Part shown: positions 34,494 to 42,805 of the stretch, piece by piece
Position numbering within the stretch: the stretch's first letter is position 1
Layout: each line of letters starts with the position of its first letter
Assembly (NCBI GenBank): GCA_001897515.1
Contig: MKTA01000024.1
Location: 62,001 to 126,000 of the forward strand
From: Bacteroidetes bacterium 41-46
Lineage (GTDB): Bacteria > Bacteroidota > Bacteroidia > Bacteroidales > UBA932
Reading direction: 5' to 3'
Length of the DNA: 64,000 bases
Position numbers and translations under genes: made by a program
Notes under the pieces: model-generated
The model's input: only the letters and a program-made list of their open reading frames with translations
Told to the model about the DNA's origin: nothing
Database searches by the model: none

Positions 34494-35330
34494 TTACAAT
34501 GATTTATGATACTGTACAAGTCCCTCTATGGGAGACTTAAGAATGGTACCCAGTTTAACACCCAGTTTTTCTGCTACCTGCGCAATAATATCCTGATAAT
34601 GGTATGCTACCGAACCGACAAGGTTAACCTTGAATTTTTTGTAATCATACTGCATAATGTTTCTGGTGAAGAACTCCTCAAAACTATCTCTTAAAAGCTT
34701 GTCAACATGAGGATTGTCTCTGTTATCATTAAGAAAGACAGAAAATGTTGCCAGATATCTGTTAGGGAATGGCTGCCTGTAAACTCTCTCAATAACAGAA
34801 CCATATGTTAAATCATATTTCTGGTTAAAGGCATCATTTAACTCCTTTGGAAGCTGCCTTTTGAGATAGTCAGAAATAAATTTTCTGCCCAAAACAGCTC
34901 CGCTCCCTTCGTCTCCCAGGATATAGCCACATGCAGGAACATTATCTGCAATCTCAGCACCGTCATAATAGCAGGAATTCGCACCTGTGCCTAGTATTGC
35001 TGCAATTCCGGGCTTTCTTCCGCATAAAGCTCTTGCGGCAGCAAGAAGATCTGAATAGGCGTTAGCCCTTGATTTCGGAAACACCTTTCTAAAGCAATTC
35101 TGAAGGACCTGAATCTTTTCAGGAGAAGCAACTCCGGCTCCATAAAAATGAATCTCAGTAACAGTTGCACTGATATCAGGCAGGAGATGCTGTTCCAGCT
35201 CATAAATTATCTGCTCTTCGCTCTGAAAAAATGGATTAATTCCTGCGGTTGTTATCTTCTGAACCGAACCGTCGCTGTGGATAGCTCTCCAATCTACTTT
35301 GGTAGAGCCGCTGTCTGCTATTAAACGCAT
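34494..35330 (-). CDS. BadF/BadG-type amino-sugar kinase, likely MurNAc/GlcNAc kinase (MurK-like)
   Basis: A 278-residue kinase of the ASKHA fold. The phosphate-1 loop LIADSGSTKVDWRAI opens the chain; the GINPFF motif, IAAILGTGANSCYYDG (phosphate-2) and GYILGDEGSGAVLGR are hallmarks of the family that includes GlcNAc kinases. Next to MurQ, the likely reaction is ATP-dependent 6-phosphorylation of MurNAc (and perhaps GlcNAc), as in the murK-murQ pair of Tannerella. The ATG at 35330 is chosen; the longer frame begins at 35375. A full promoter lies 24-55 bp upstream, inside the end of pnuT. Confidence 0.85.
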   Translation of the reverse strand: MRLIADSGSTKVDWRAIHSDGSVQKITTAGINPFFQSEEQIIYELEQHLLPDISATVTEIHFYGAGVASPEKIQVLQNCFRKVFPKSRANAYSDLLAAARALCGRKPGIAAILGTGANSCYYDGAEIADNVPACGYILGDEGSGAVLGRKFISDYLKRQLPKELNDAFNQKYDLTYGSVIERVYRQPFPNRYLATFSVFLNDNRDNPHVDKLLRDSFEEFFTRNIMQYDYKKFKVNLVGSVAYHYQDIIAQVAEKLGVKLGTILKSPIEGLVQYHKSL

Positions 35331-35353
35331 ATATGTGGGGTTTATTGAGTTCG

Positions 35354-35385
35354 CAAAGGTAATCAATTTGACCAACTATTTCAAA
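35354..35385 (-). promoter_or_regulatory. Promoter of the murK-murQ-recR run
   Basis: TTTG (35385-35382), 20 bp and TACCTTTG (35361-35354) on the minus strand match the Bacteroidota consensus fully. It overlaps the last codons of pnuT and predicts a start near 35348, 18 nt before the kinase ATG. It separates the kinase run from riboswitch control. Confidence 0.7.
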
Positions 35386-35972
35386 ACAACGGGGAACTTT
35401 CTCCAGTGAATATAACCCGCTACAGCGGCTATCATATATACAATATATAGTATTGCAGTCGCATAGAGTCCCTGCCAAAAGAACAGCAGTGCCGCAGCCA
35501 TGTCTGCCACTATCCAAAGCAGCCAGTTTTCAATATGCTTTTTTGAAACCCACCAAGTTGCCAGCATACTCAATACAGCAACAAATGAGTCAAGCACTGG
35601 GAAGGGGTCATCGCTATAATTTTTCAAAATATAATGAACTGTAAGAAACCCTGCAAAACCGGCTATTATTGAAATAAGAGCCCTCATGAGCGGTAACCTG
35701 ACGGTAATCTCGCAATCCATTCCCAAATCACCCTCATTTTTATAATATCTTTCTGTCTTTTTGCCTCCCCCCCACTCTACCCAACCGTAAAAACTTACAA
35801 AAAGATAGTAGAACTGAAGGATAGCAGCTGCATGCAGTGAGGATTTAAAAAATACGACTATGTACATAAGGGCAGAGAGGGCTCCCACTATCCACATAGC
35901 CCTCTTCTGTCTAATCTCAAGGATTACATAAACAAATCCGGTTATAGCACCTGTTACCTCAATCCAATCCAT
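35376..35972 (-). CDS. pnuT: PnuC-family vitamin transporter, probably thiamine (PnuT)
   Basis: A 198-residue inner-membrane protein with about six to seven helices. The start IEVTGAITGFVYVILEIRQ and the signature FYGWVEWGGG (WxxWxxG-type) mark the PnuC family. SVLATWWVSKKHIENWLLWI is the second conserved block. PnuC members carry nicotinamide riboside; PnuT members carry thiamine. The TPP riboswitch ahead of this operon points to thiamine. Start and TonB-receptor stop share one base (TGATG). Confidence 0.88.
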   Translation of the reverse strand: MDWIEVTGAITGFVYVILEIRQKRAMWIVGALSALMYIVVFFKSSLHAAAILQFYYLFVSFYGWVEWGGGKKTERYYKNEGDLGMDCEITVRLPLMRALISIIAGFAGFLTVHYILKNYSDDPFPVLDSFVAVLSMLATWWVSKKHIENWLLWIVADMAAALLFFWQGLYATAILYIVYMIAAVAGYIHWRKFPVVLK

Positions 35973-38191
35973 CAGAATCTGAATGATGCCTTAACCATAA
36001 AATTAATTCCGGCCTGAGGATACAGACCCTCCTCAATATATTCCGGAGAACCATCTGCAAATTTTGCCATATATACCCATGCATTGGAAAAATATTTTCT
36101 GTTAAGCAGATTGTCAACATACAAACCAAGCTCAAGTTCAGATGTTCCTCTGATTTTAAAGCTCTTCATTCCTTTAAATCCCATTACAAAATAAGATGGG
36201 ATTGACCTATCATCGCTTGAGGTGTTGTCGTAAAACTGCCTGCCGACATGTTTACCATATATTGATAGAGACGAAGTGGATGAGGGTATGATTGTAACCA
36301 TTCCCATTCCGACAGAGGATGGCGAGTATGGCAAATTTGTGCTTTTAAAAAATTGGCTATACTGGGGCATTGGAGACCAGTCATTTGGATTGTCGTAAAG
36401 CTCCGTCCAGTGAGTGTAGTCCTTAATTTTATTCAGACTTAGTGAGAGATTTCCGTCAATTCTTATAAACCCTGCAGGAGACCAGGCGGCCGCAATCTCC
36501 ACCCCTCTCCTGAAAGAGACCGGAACATTCTCTTTGATTACATAACCCGTTTCACTCAATCTTCCAGTAGGGACAAGCTGATCCTTGTACTCCATAAAAT
36601 ATAAATTTGCAGAAAGAGTGATACTTTTTGAAGAGAATGAGTATCCTGCCTCAATGTCAATTAACCTTTCTGGTTTTATCAGTTCTGCCCTTCCAGCCTT
36701 AATTGACTCCTTTATGTCGGATCTTCCCGGCTCTTTTCTTCCTATTGATGCCGACACATAGTATCTGCTTCTTCCCGGATTGTATGTTATACCCGCTTTT
36801 GGGTTAAAGAAGTTATAATTCATATCATAGTCCAGTGTTACGAAATCTTTATCTTTTCCCCTCAGCGAATAGTTGATTTTTCTGTACTGCAGATCACCAA
36901 ATGCAATGATGTCTCCCCCAAGATTAAGCTCTCCCCTTGAAAATACAGAGAGATCTCCCTTATAACCATCGTTTATGTACCACTGATAGTTTTCAGGAAT
37001 ATTCTCCCTCCACATGGCCCAAATTAAATTGCCAAAATGAGAACCATCATAGTATGAGTAAGAGATTCCGGTTGTAGATTTAACCACTTTTGAACTGTAG
37101 TGCAGTGTTGATGAGGCAGCATAGTAGCTGTTGGCCAGCGCCTGTCTGATAATAACATCAGAGCGCTTATAATTAACTCCGTCTACATTTTGGACAGAAA
37201 GGCCATAATCAGAGAATTTTCTGTTCACTTTAAAATTCTCATAATAGCCTTCACCTCCTGTATAGTGCAGAGTAGTGCTCCAGTTAAGCCCCTCTGCCAG
37301 CTCACTGGTTATTATGGCCTGGATATGATGCTGAGAATAGTTGTCTGTTTCATTATCATAATATTTAACATTTCCGGCCTGATCCCAGTACATTCCGGCA
37401 GGATTGAATCTGCGGTCTATCGCCATCATATCTCTTGAAATACCCTCCCAGGTTATACCGGTAACCTGATTGCCAAATATATAATTTAGCCTTACAGAGC
37501 TCCTTCCTCCATACCACCCGGCTGTTGCAAACAGAGAGGACAGATTGCTTTTTGCATTTCTTACATATCCCTCTCCGATACTTTTTGAATACCTTATATC
37601 AAACGAAAGACCTGACTTTAAAAGTCCTGTTCCTGCACCTGCAGTTGAGGTAAAACTCTTATAGCTTCCCGCTCCAATTTCTGCCACTCCGTAAGGCTCA
37701 GGCGAGGTAAACAGGGTTCTTAGGTTTAAACTTGCTCCAAATGCCCCTGGTCCATTAGTAGATGTTCCGACCCCTCTCTGAAGCTGTATATCTTGAATAA
37801 ATGAACTGAAGGCTGGAATATTAACCCAGAAAACTTCCTGGGATTCTGCATCATTAAGAGCAATACCATTTACCGTTACATTGGTCCTTGATCCGTCGCT
37901 GCCTCTAACTCTCATGGTAGAGTAACCAAGTCCGTTACCCCCTTCAGTTGAAGAGACTACTGAAGGCATGAGAGATAGAGCCATAGGAATTGAATGAACC
38001 GGGGAGATCTTTCTAACCTCGTCCCTTTTCAGTTCTGAGTGACTTACCGGTGTGTTTTTTCCGGCTCGCCATGCCTCAACGACAATGCTGTCTAGTTTGT
38101 TAATTATTGTTTTCTCATTCTGCCCCTCCATCTGGGCAAGGACCATAATTGGTGAGAAAAGCACCCCGCAAAATAAAGCTAATCTTTTCAT
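35972..38191 (-). CDS. TonB-dependent outer-membrane receptor, predicted thiamine importer
   Basis: A 739-residue TonB-dependent receptor: signal peptide (1-19), plug domain (SVVSSTEGGNGLGYSTMRVR; RTNVTVNGIALNDAESQEVF; LQRGVGTSTNGPGAFGASL), and a barrel ending GINFMVKASFRF, with the C-terminal aromatic. It lacks the carboxypeptidase-like domain of SusC. A TPP riboswitch lies in its 5' leader, and PnuT follows, so the ligand is predicted to be thiamine or a phosphorylated form. Similar receptor-PnuT pairs under THI elements are known in Bacteroidota. Confidence 0.92.
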   Translation of the reverse strand: MKRLALFCGVLFSPIMVLAQMEGQNEKTIINKLDSIVVEAWRAGKNTPVSHSELKRDEVRKISPVHSIPMALSLMPSVVSSTEGGNGLGYSTMRVRGSDGSRTNVTVNGIALNDAESQEVFWVNIPAFSSFIQDIQLQRGVGTSTNGPGAFGASLNLRTLFTSPEPYGVAEIGAGSYKSFTSTAGAGTGLLKSGLSFDIRYSKSIGEGYVRNAKSNLSSLFATAGWYGGRSSVRLNYIFGNQVTGITWEGISRDMMAIDRRFNPAGMYWDQAGNVKYYDNETDNYSQHHIQAIITSELAEGLNWSTTLHYTGGEGYYENFKVNRKFSDYGLSVQNVDGVNYKRSDVIIRQALANSYYAASSTLHYSSKVVKSTTGISYSYYDGSHFGNLIWAMWRENIPENYQWYINDGYKGDLSVFSRGELNLGGDIIAFGDLQYRKINYSLRGKDKDFVTLDYDMNYNFFNPKAGITYNPGRSRYYVSASIGRKEPGRSDIKESIKAGRAELIKPERLIDIEAGYSFSSKSITLSANLYFMEYKDQLVPTGRLSETGYVIKENVPVSFRRGVEIAAAWSPAGFIRIDGNLSLSLNKIKDYTHWTELYDNPNDWSPMPQYSQFFKSTNLPYSPSSVGMGMVTIIPSSTSSLSIYGKHVGRQFYDNTSSDDRSIPSYFVMGFKGMKSFKIRGTSELELGLYVDNLLNRKYFSNAWVYMAKFADGSPEYIEEGLYPQAGINFMVKASFRF

Positions 38192-38232
38192 TTAAAATTA
38201 TTTTATATGCAGGGGGATACAGAGATACAAGG

Positions 38233-38312
38233 AATCGCTTTCCCTACGCCGGCATTATCCGGATCAGGTGAAAAGGGTGTAATCTCAGCCCGAAAGGGCA
38301 CCCCCAAGCATT
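38233..38312 (-). promoter_or_regulatory. TPP riboswitch (THI element)
   Basis: The minus strand reads GGGGGTGCCC (38305-38296), the pyrimidine-sensor segment GGGCTGAGAT (38291-38282), then ACCTGATCCGGATAATGCCG (38269-38250) and GCGTAGGGA. All are core conserved parts of the TPP aptamer. P1 can close with GCUU (38309-38306) and AAGC (38240-38237). About 40 nt separate it from the receptor start, room for translational control or a terminator; I see no U-run terminator, so occlusion of the start site is more likely. High TPP should lower receptor and PnuT expression. Confidence 0.95.
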
Positions 38313-38325
38313 TGTTAATGCACGG

Positions 38326-38357
38326 CAAATATAAATAAAATTCTGAGCTTGGACCAA
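38326..38357 (-). promoter_or_regulatory. Promoter of the thiamine operon
   Basis: TTGG (38357-38354), a 20-bp spacer and TATATTTG (38333-38326) on the minus strand resemble the Bacteroidota consensus, with a one-base change in the -33 box. The predicted start near 38320 lies just ahead of the TPP aptamer. Confidence 0.6.
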
Positions 38358-38364
38358 TTATTAG

Positions 38365-38372
38365 TACATTTG
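38365..38372 (+). promoter_or_regulatory. -7 box of the RNase P RNA gene
   Basis: TACATTTG fits TAnnTTTG and ends 5 bp before the RNA's terminal helix. The -33 region, 20 bp upstream, is TTCT, a weak match. It lies back to back with the thiamine operon promoter. Confidence 0.6.
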
Positions 38373-38377
38373 CAACC

Positions 38378-38696
38378 GGTGGGTCGCTCTGTCGCTCTTC
38401 AGTAATGAGGGGAGGAAAGTCCGGACAGGAAAGAGCAAGACTCTGTGGAAAGCACAGCTGGGGGTAACTTCAGGTAAATCGTAACAGAAAAGAACCGCCC
38501 TCTTTGAGGGTAAGGGTGAAAATGCGGGGTAAGAGCCCACAGCCTGTAGTGGCAACACTACAGGAGTACGACCAGTCTCCTGCAAGGCCAAGTATACCGG
38601 CAGTTAAGGGCTGCTCGTCCGTTGTCGGGGGGTAGGCTGCATCAGATAAATGGCAGAGACCTTTTTTAGGTACAGAATCCGGCTTACAGACCCACC
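38378..38696 (+). ncRNA. rnpB: RNase P RNA, bacterial class A
   Basis: A 319-nt RNA that cleaves 5' leaders from precursor tRNAs. The terminal P1 helix is GGTGGGTC (38378-38385) with GACCCACC (38689-38696). The catalytic conserved regions are clear: GAGGAAAGTCCGGAC (CR-I), AACAGAAAAGAACCGCC (CR-IV region near 38481-38500) and the final AGAATCCGGCTTACAGACCC. Seven T follow at 38697-38703, forming with P1 a terminator-like end. The RNase P protein gene (rnpA) is not in this window. The downstream small RHH-like gene is convergent. Confidence 0.97.
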
Positions 38697-38721
38697 TTTT
38701 TTTATTGATTCAATTATTTTC

Positions 38722-38910
38722 TCAGAAAAGCGTCGGGTGATCTTCGTCAAACCTTGATAAAACGGTGGAGATAATAGCCTCTCGGCAGAATTTAGCCTGT
38801 GAACTCACCTTATACCTTTTACAGTATAACTGTATTGCCTCCATCTCCTTGTCGTTAAATAAGATGGTCTTTCTGTGGCGTCTTGGAGCACTTTTTTTAT
38901 TTTTTTTCAA
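38722..38910 (-). CDS. Small ribbon-helix-helix-like protein (TTG start)
   Basis: A basic protein of 62 residues. After a Lys/Arg-rich head (KKNKKSAPRRHRK) comes KTILFNDKEMEAIQLYCKRY and a second helix, VSSQAKFCREAIISTVLSRF, then the tail DEDHPTLF. The strand-helix-helix pattern resembles MetJ/Arc-type DNA-binding proteins, and similar short proteins seem widespread in Bacteroidota; no function is known to me. The best start is the TTG at 38910, 5-6 nt after AAGGAG; the only upstream ATG (38940) lies deep in the lipoprotein gene. The TTG overlaps that gene's stop by 14 bp, suggesting coupling. Confidence 0.65.
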   Translation of the reverse strand: MKKNKKSAPRRHRKTILFNDKEMEAIQLYCKRYKVSSQAKFCREAIISTVLSRFDEDHPTLF

Positions 38911-39865
38911 GGCGCTCCTTAAGTATAGATTTATAACCATCTAAACCCTTCAATGGATAGCTTTTCTCTGCCACATCAAGCCACTCTAAAGCAAGAGCAT
39001 ACTGCTCCATCATTTCCAAAGCAACAGCTACGTTGAACGCAGCAGATGCTTTTTTTACCGGAACGGCACTCTCTGTCAATGACATCCAAATCTCCATTGC
39101 CTCACGCCATTTGAACTCCTGAGAGAGTCTGTAGGCATTCCCCCAGCTACCATTTACATATGAGTAAAGATATCTCTCAACAGGAAGCCATGTGTCAAAA
39201 AATCTTGAGGTGAATGAGTAACCCAGCTTTTTAGATATCTCATACATTGAAGAGTAGAGTCTTGAAGCGACGATCTCATCATTCAGATCCATCTTAGTGA
39301 TTACCTCCCAGTAAATTGTGTCAGCAACCTCTCGTTTCAATAAGGGAGCACCTGAGATTCCGTCATATAACCCCACATCCATTATAAACGGAAGTGAAAC
39401 ATAAGTTAATCCGGCATTTCCATCACCTCTCTCTCCTGAAACTTTGTAGAGCTGCATTGAACCAATCTCCAAACTCTCAACAATAAACAGCAGATCCGAA
39501 CTTGAGTTAAAAGAGAGGCCTCTCACATAAGCCGGGTTATCAAGGTTTGCTCTGTCTGCCTCAGTATGATTGAAGACCTTGACAGATCCTGTATCCAGGA
39601 AGAGGTTTGCCTCCAGACCCTCAGCAATTCCGAGAGCCATATTAATCATTATAAGAGAGTCAGACTCAAATCTTGAAATATAAGACGAATCCTTAAGTTC
39701 ATCCGTTGAGGAGAATACCGTAATTGTTCTTTCAGAAAAATCTACATTGAACTCAGCCGGGATTCGCTGGTCAACATTGAAAATCTCAATAACAGGACCG
39801 CATGATTGCAATAAAAAAGCAATCAAAATTACGCTTGCGGCAATTACAAATCTGTCTCTTTTCAT
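38897..39865 (-). CDS. Uncharacterised outer-membrane/periplasmic lipoprotein
   Basis: A 322-residue lipoprotein: the signal peptide ends in LLQSC with the acylated Cys at 22. A beta-rich region of unknown type follows (SERTITVFSSTDELKDSSYI; LIMINMALGIAEGLEANLFL). The last 90 residues look like two TPR-type helix pairs (EFKWREAMEIWMSLTESAVP; ASAAFNVAVALEMMEQYALA). It resembles the DUF6340-type proteins of Bacteroidota, but I cannot confirm the family. It starts 4 bp after dppA and ends overlapping the small RHH-like gene. Confidence 0.7.
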   Translation of the reverse strand: MKRDRFVIAASVILIAFLLQSCGPVIEIFNVDQRIPAEFNVDFSERTITVFSSTDELKDSSYISRFESDSLIMINMALGIAEGLEANLFLDTGSVKVFNHTEADRANLDNPAYVRGLSFNSSSDLLFIVESLEIGSMQLYKVSGERGDGNAGLTYVSLPFIMDVGLYDGISGAPLLKREVADTIYWEVITKMDLNDEIVASRLYSSMYEISKKLGYSFTSRFFDTWLPVERYLYSYVNGSWGNAYRLSQEFKWREAMEIWMSLTESAVPVKKASAAFNVAVALEMMEQYALALEWLDVAEKSYPLKGLDGYKSILKERLEKK

Positions 39866-39869
39866 AATT

Positions 39870-40685
39870 TTAAAGATATTCCCAGAATTTTTTCATTACA
39901 TCATATAGAACATCAGACTCATACTCAACAAAAAGTGGCTCCTGGCCCTCGTCTTGCTGTACCTCCAGCTCCATTTTATAAGGGCTTTCCATTTTGAAAA
40001 CACACCCTTTTTCAAGGTCTAAAAGGGCCCTCTCAACGCCAACTCTTATCTCTTCATAAACCCTTACCGGAGATTTGCTCATTGCGCAGTTCCTCCCATA
40101 TGCAAATTTGGTCTCAACTGTCTCTATCGGTCCAAAATTTTCAAAAGCCTCCTTGCAGGCCATATTGTCGCCTGAAAGAAAAACAACAGGAACCCCAAAC
40201 TGTGCAGCATAGAGAGCATTGAATGCGGGTTCAAAGAGTGGTCTTCCATTTATCCTGAAGTCATTTACTTTTAGAGACATTGTATGAGACAATGTACCCA
40301 TAGACTCACCTGCTCTTGCATGGGCACCAATAAACAATAGTGCGTCATAGGTAGAGTCAATACCCAGTACCATAGTGTGAGGAGTTCCCGGGACTCTGCC
40401 CTTCGTGAGTTTTGCCCTTGAATCAAGAAGCAATGGGTTTACATTTATATTTCCTGAGTGGCCGTCTCTTACAATGATCTCTACAGCCCCGGCTGCAACC
40501 GCCCCCTCAATTGCAGCATTAATTTCTCCGGTGAGTATATCGCAATTCCTGTCAAAGTGGGGATGTCCCGGATATATTTCGTCCCAGTTAACGACGTTCG
40601 TAACACCCTCAAAATCTACCTGAATCATTATTTTCAGTCCCTTACCACTCTTGCCTCTGATAGAATTTAAATTTAGATTACTCAT
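39870..40685 (-). CDS. M55-family D-aminopeptidase (DppA-like)
   Basis: A 271-residue metalloenzyme. The zinc motif IMIQVDFEGVTNVVNW carries the Asp and Glu ligands (DxE) that start DppA; later ligands are likely His in VRDGHSGN and in FIGAHARAG. NTLSHTMS-like sequence (GTLSHTMSLKVND) is also conserved. DppA of Bacillus releases N-terminal D-amino acids from D-Ala peptides and forms a decameric ring. In this window it may process D-Ala-D-Ala or other wall-derived peptides. Here the usual M is preceded by about 18 residues; the ATG at 40685 is used rather than a GTG at 40727. Confidence 0.85.
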   Translation of the reverse strand: MSNLNLNSIRGKSGKGLKIMIQVDFEGVTNVVNWDEIYPGHPHFDRNCDILTGEINAAIEGAVAAGAVEIIVRDGHSGNINVNPLLLDSRAKLTKGRVPGTPHTMVLGIDSTYDALLFIGAHARAGESMGTLSHTMSLKVNDFRINGRPLFEPAFNALYAAQFGVPVVFLSGDNMACKEAFENFGPIETVETKFAYGRNCAMSKSPVRVYEEIRVGVERALLDLEKGCVFKMESPYKMELEVQQDEGQEPLFVEYESDVLYDVMKKFWEYL

Positions 40686-40705
40686 GATCCGGCATTTATT
40701 AATAA

Positions 40706-41452
40706 TTACATCTTCATTCCGCCACACACAGAAATCACCTGTCCGGTGACATAAGATGAGAGATCAGAAGCAAGAAATGTGCACACATCTGCTACATCTT
40801 CAGGTTTACCACCTCTTCTCAGTGGAATCTGTTCAGCCCACTGCTTCTTGACATCCTCTGGAAGTTTATCGGTCATCTCTGTAATTATAAATCCAGGAGC
40901 AACAGCATTTGCTCTTACACCCCTTGAACCCAACTCCTGAGCAATTGATTTTGTAAGGCCAATCATTCCTGCCTTGGATGCAGAGTAGTTTGACTGTCCG
41001 GCATTTCCGCCAACCCCTACAACTGAACTCATATTTATTATGGATCCAGTTCTCTGCCTCATCATCACTGGTGTTACTGCGTGAACAAAGTTGAATGCAC
41101 TTTTAAGATTTACATTAATAACAGCATCCCACTGCTGCTCGCTCATTCTCATCATTAGTCCATCCTTTGTAATTCCGGCATTGTTTACAAGTATGTCAAT
41201 TTTTCCAAACTCCTTCACAACCTGCTCAACAACAGCATGAGACTCCTCAAAGTTTGCGGCGTTTGAAGCTATTGCAAGTGCCTTTACTCCAAATGACTCA
41301 ATCTCCTCTTTTGTCTTTAATCCATTATCATCAATTGACAAATCAGTAAATGCAACATCAGCACCTTCTGATGCATATTTTAGAGCAATCGCTTTGCCTA
41401 TTCCTCTTGCAGCTCCGGTTATAAGAGCCACCTTACCTTCTAGTAGTTTCAT
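40706..41452 (-). CDS. fabG: 3-oxoacyl-[acyl-carrier-protein] reductase FabG
   Basis: A 248-residue SDR enzyme that reduces beta-ketoacyl-ACP with NADPH in fatty-acid elongation. The nucleotide motif TGAARGIGKAIA, the NNAG motif (ILVNNAGITKDGLMMRM), the catalytic Ser in INMSSVVG, and YSASK with the Tyr/Lys pair are all visible; the chain ends TGQVISVCGGMKM. Length is normal. No other fab gene is near. It sits in the nusB-led run between rimO and dppA. Confidence 0.92.
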   Translation of the reverse strand: MKLLEGKVALITGAARGIGKAIALKYASEGADVAFTDLSIDDNGLKTKEEIESFGVKALAIASNAANFEESHAVVEQVVKEFGKIDILVNNAGITKDGLMMRMSEQQWDAVINVNLKSAFNFVHAVTPVMMRQRTGSIINMSSVVGVGGNAGQSNYSASKAGMIGLTKSIAQELGSRGVRANAVAPGFIITEMTDKLPEDVKKQWAEQIPLRRGGKPEDVADVCTFLASDLSSYVTGQVISVCGGMKM

Positions 41453-41476
41453 CTTTATTAAAAATTACATTAACAA

Positions 41477-42805
41477 TCATTTAACAATATTTGCGGTAAG
41501 ATCATACTCTCCCGCACTTTCAATCTTAGCGTCAACAAATGTACCAATAATATCTTTTGTTGAGAAACCTTTTGGAAACTCTCTTTTTCCCATCAGTATC
41601 TCTCCGTCAACCTCAGGGCTCTCCTTTGCACTTCTCGCAACGAATACATCATCATCCTCATAATCAACAATAACCCTCTCTACAGAGCCTACTCTTGATA
41701 TATTATACTGCAAAGAGATCCCACTTTGAAGCTCCATAAGTGTATCGTATCTCTCCTGTTTCTCCCTTCCCCTTATTGTATCTTTTAGATTCGTTGCTCC
41801 CCAGGTACCCTCCTCCTCTGAATAGGTAAAAGCCCCCAACCTTTCAAACCTAGCCTCCTCTACAAATTTGAGAAGCTCCTTAAATGCCCTTTTATCCTCT
41901 CCGGGATGGCCTACAATCATTGTCGTTCTCAAAGAAATTCCCGGCACTTTTTTCCTGAACCTCTCCACAAGCGCTCTTGTAGCTGAGCCATCAATTGAGC
42001 GCCTCATATTTGCAAGAACTTTATCATTAACATGCTGAAGAGGAATATCCAGATATTTACAGATTTTATCATTAGAGGCCATAATCTCAAGAACATCCTC
42101 CGGAAAGCCGGCAGGATAGGAATAGAGAAGCCTTATCCACTCTATACCATTAATAAGGCTCAGCCTCTCCATCAAACCGGAAAGTGCTCTTTTTTTATAA
42201 AGGTCAAGACCATAGTACGTTGTGTCCTGTGCCACTAATATCAACTCCTTAACACCCATGGATGCAAGGTTAGAAGCCTCTTCAATAAGGAGTTCCTGAG
42301 GAACAGATTTATGAGGACCTCTTATGAGTGGAATTGAACAATAAGAGCACACTCTGTCACACCCCTCAGATATCTTAAGGTATGCATAGTGTGATGGGGT
42401 AGTTAGGTATCTGTGGGCCTCCAGACATGAGTTCCACTCCTTTCCCAGAGCTGCCATAACAGATTTTGCATCAAATGCTCCGTAAAAACCATCTACCTCC
42501 GGAATAGACTGCTCAAGTTCAAGAAGATATCTTTGAGAGAGACATCCAAAAACATGAACCTCCTTTATGTATCCTCTGCTCTTTGCCTCAACAGCAGAAA
42601 GTATTGCCTCAATGCTCTCCTTTTTGGCATCTTTGATAAAACCACAAGTGTTTATTACAACGGCATCTGCCTTTGCCTGAGAGAGATCCTCACCTTCCGG
42701 TGATATTGTAATACCAGATTCAAATATCTGCTTAAGCAAATGTTCTGAATCTACTCTGTTTTTTGAACAACCTAACGTAACAAGCTGAATACGTTCTATT
42801 TTCAT
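41477..42805 (-). CDS. rimO: Ribosomal protein S12 methylthiotransferase RimO
   Basis: RimO (442 residues) is a two-cluster radical SAM enzyme that methylthiolates an Asp of ribosomal protein S12. UPF0004 cysteines lie in VTLGCSKNRVDSE, VINTCGFIKDAKKES and VFGCLSQRY; the radical SAM motif is CDRVCSYC; a TRAM domain closes the chain (VIVDYEDDDVFVARS). The HVNDKVLANMRR and MIVGHPGED segments match RimO rather than MtaB or MiaB. The start overlaps the DUF5606 stop as ATGA. Confidence 0.97.
   Translation of the reverse strand: MKIERIQLVTLGCSKNRVDSEHLLKQIFESGITISPEGEDLSQAKADAVVINTCGFIKDAKKESIEAILSAVEAKSRGYIKEVHVFGCLSQRYLLELEQSIPEVDGFYGAFDAKSVMAALGKEWNSCLEAHRYLTTPSHYAYLKISEGCDRVCSYCSIPLIRGPHKSVPQELLIEEASNLASMGVKELILVAQDTTYYGLDLYKKRALSGLMERLSLINGIEWIRLLYSYPAGFPEDVLEIMASNDKICKYLDIPLQHVNDKVLANMRRSIDGSATRALVERFRKKVPGISLRTTMIVGHPGEDKRAFKELLKFVEEARFERLGAFTYSEEEGTWGATNLKDTIRGREKQERYDTLMELQSGISLQYNISRVGSVERVIVDYEDDDVFVARSAKESPEVDGEILMGKREFPKGFSTKDIIGTFVDAKIESAGEYDLTANIVK

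Noticed and set aside
38361-38591. Open frame of 76 codons on the minus strand
   Set aside because: It lies inside the RNase P RNA gene, whose helices and conserved regions explain the sequence.
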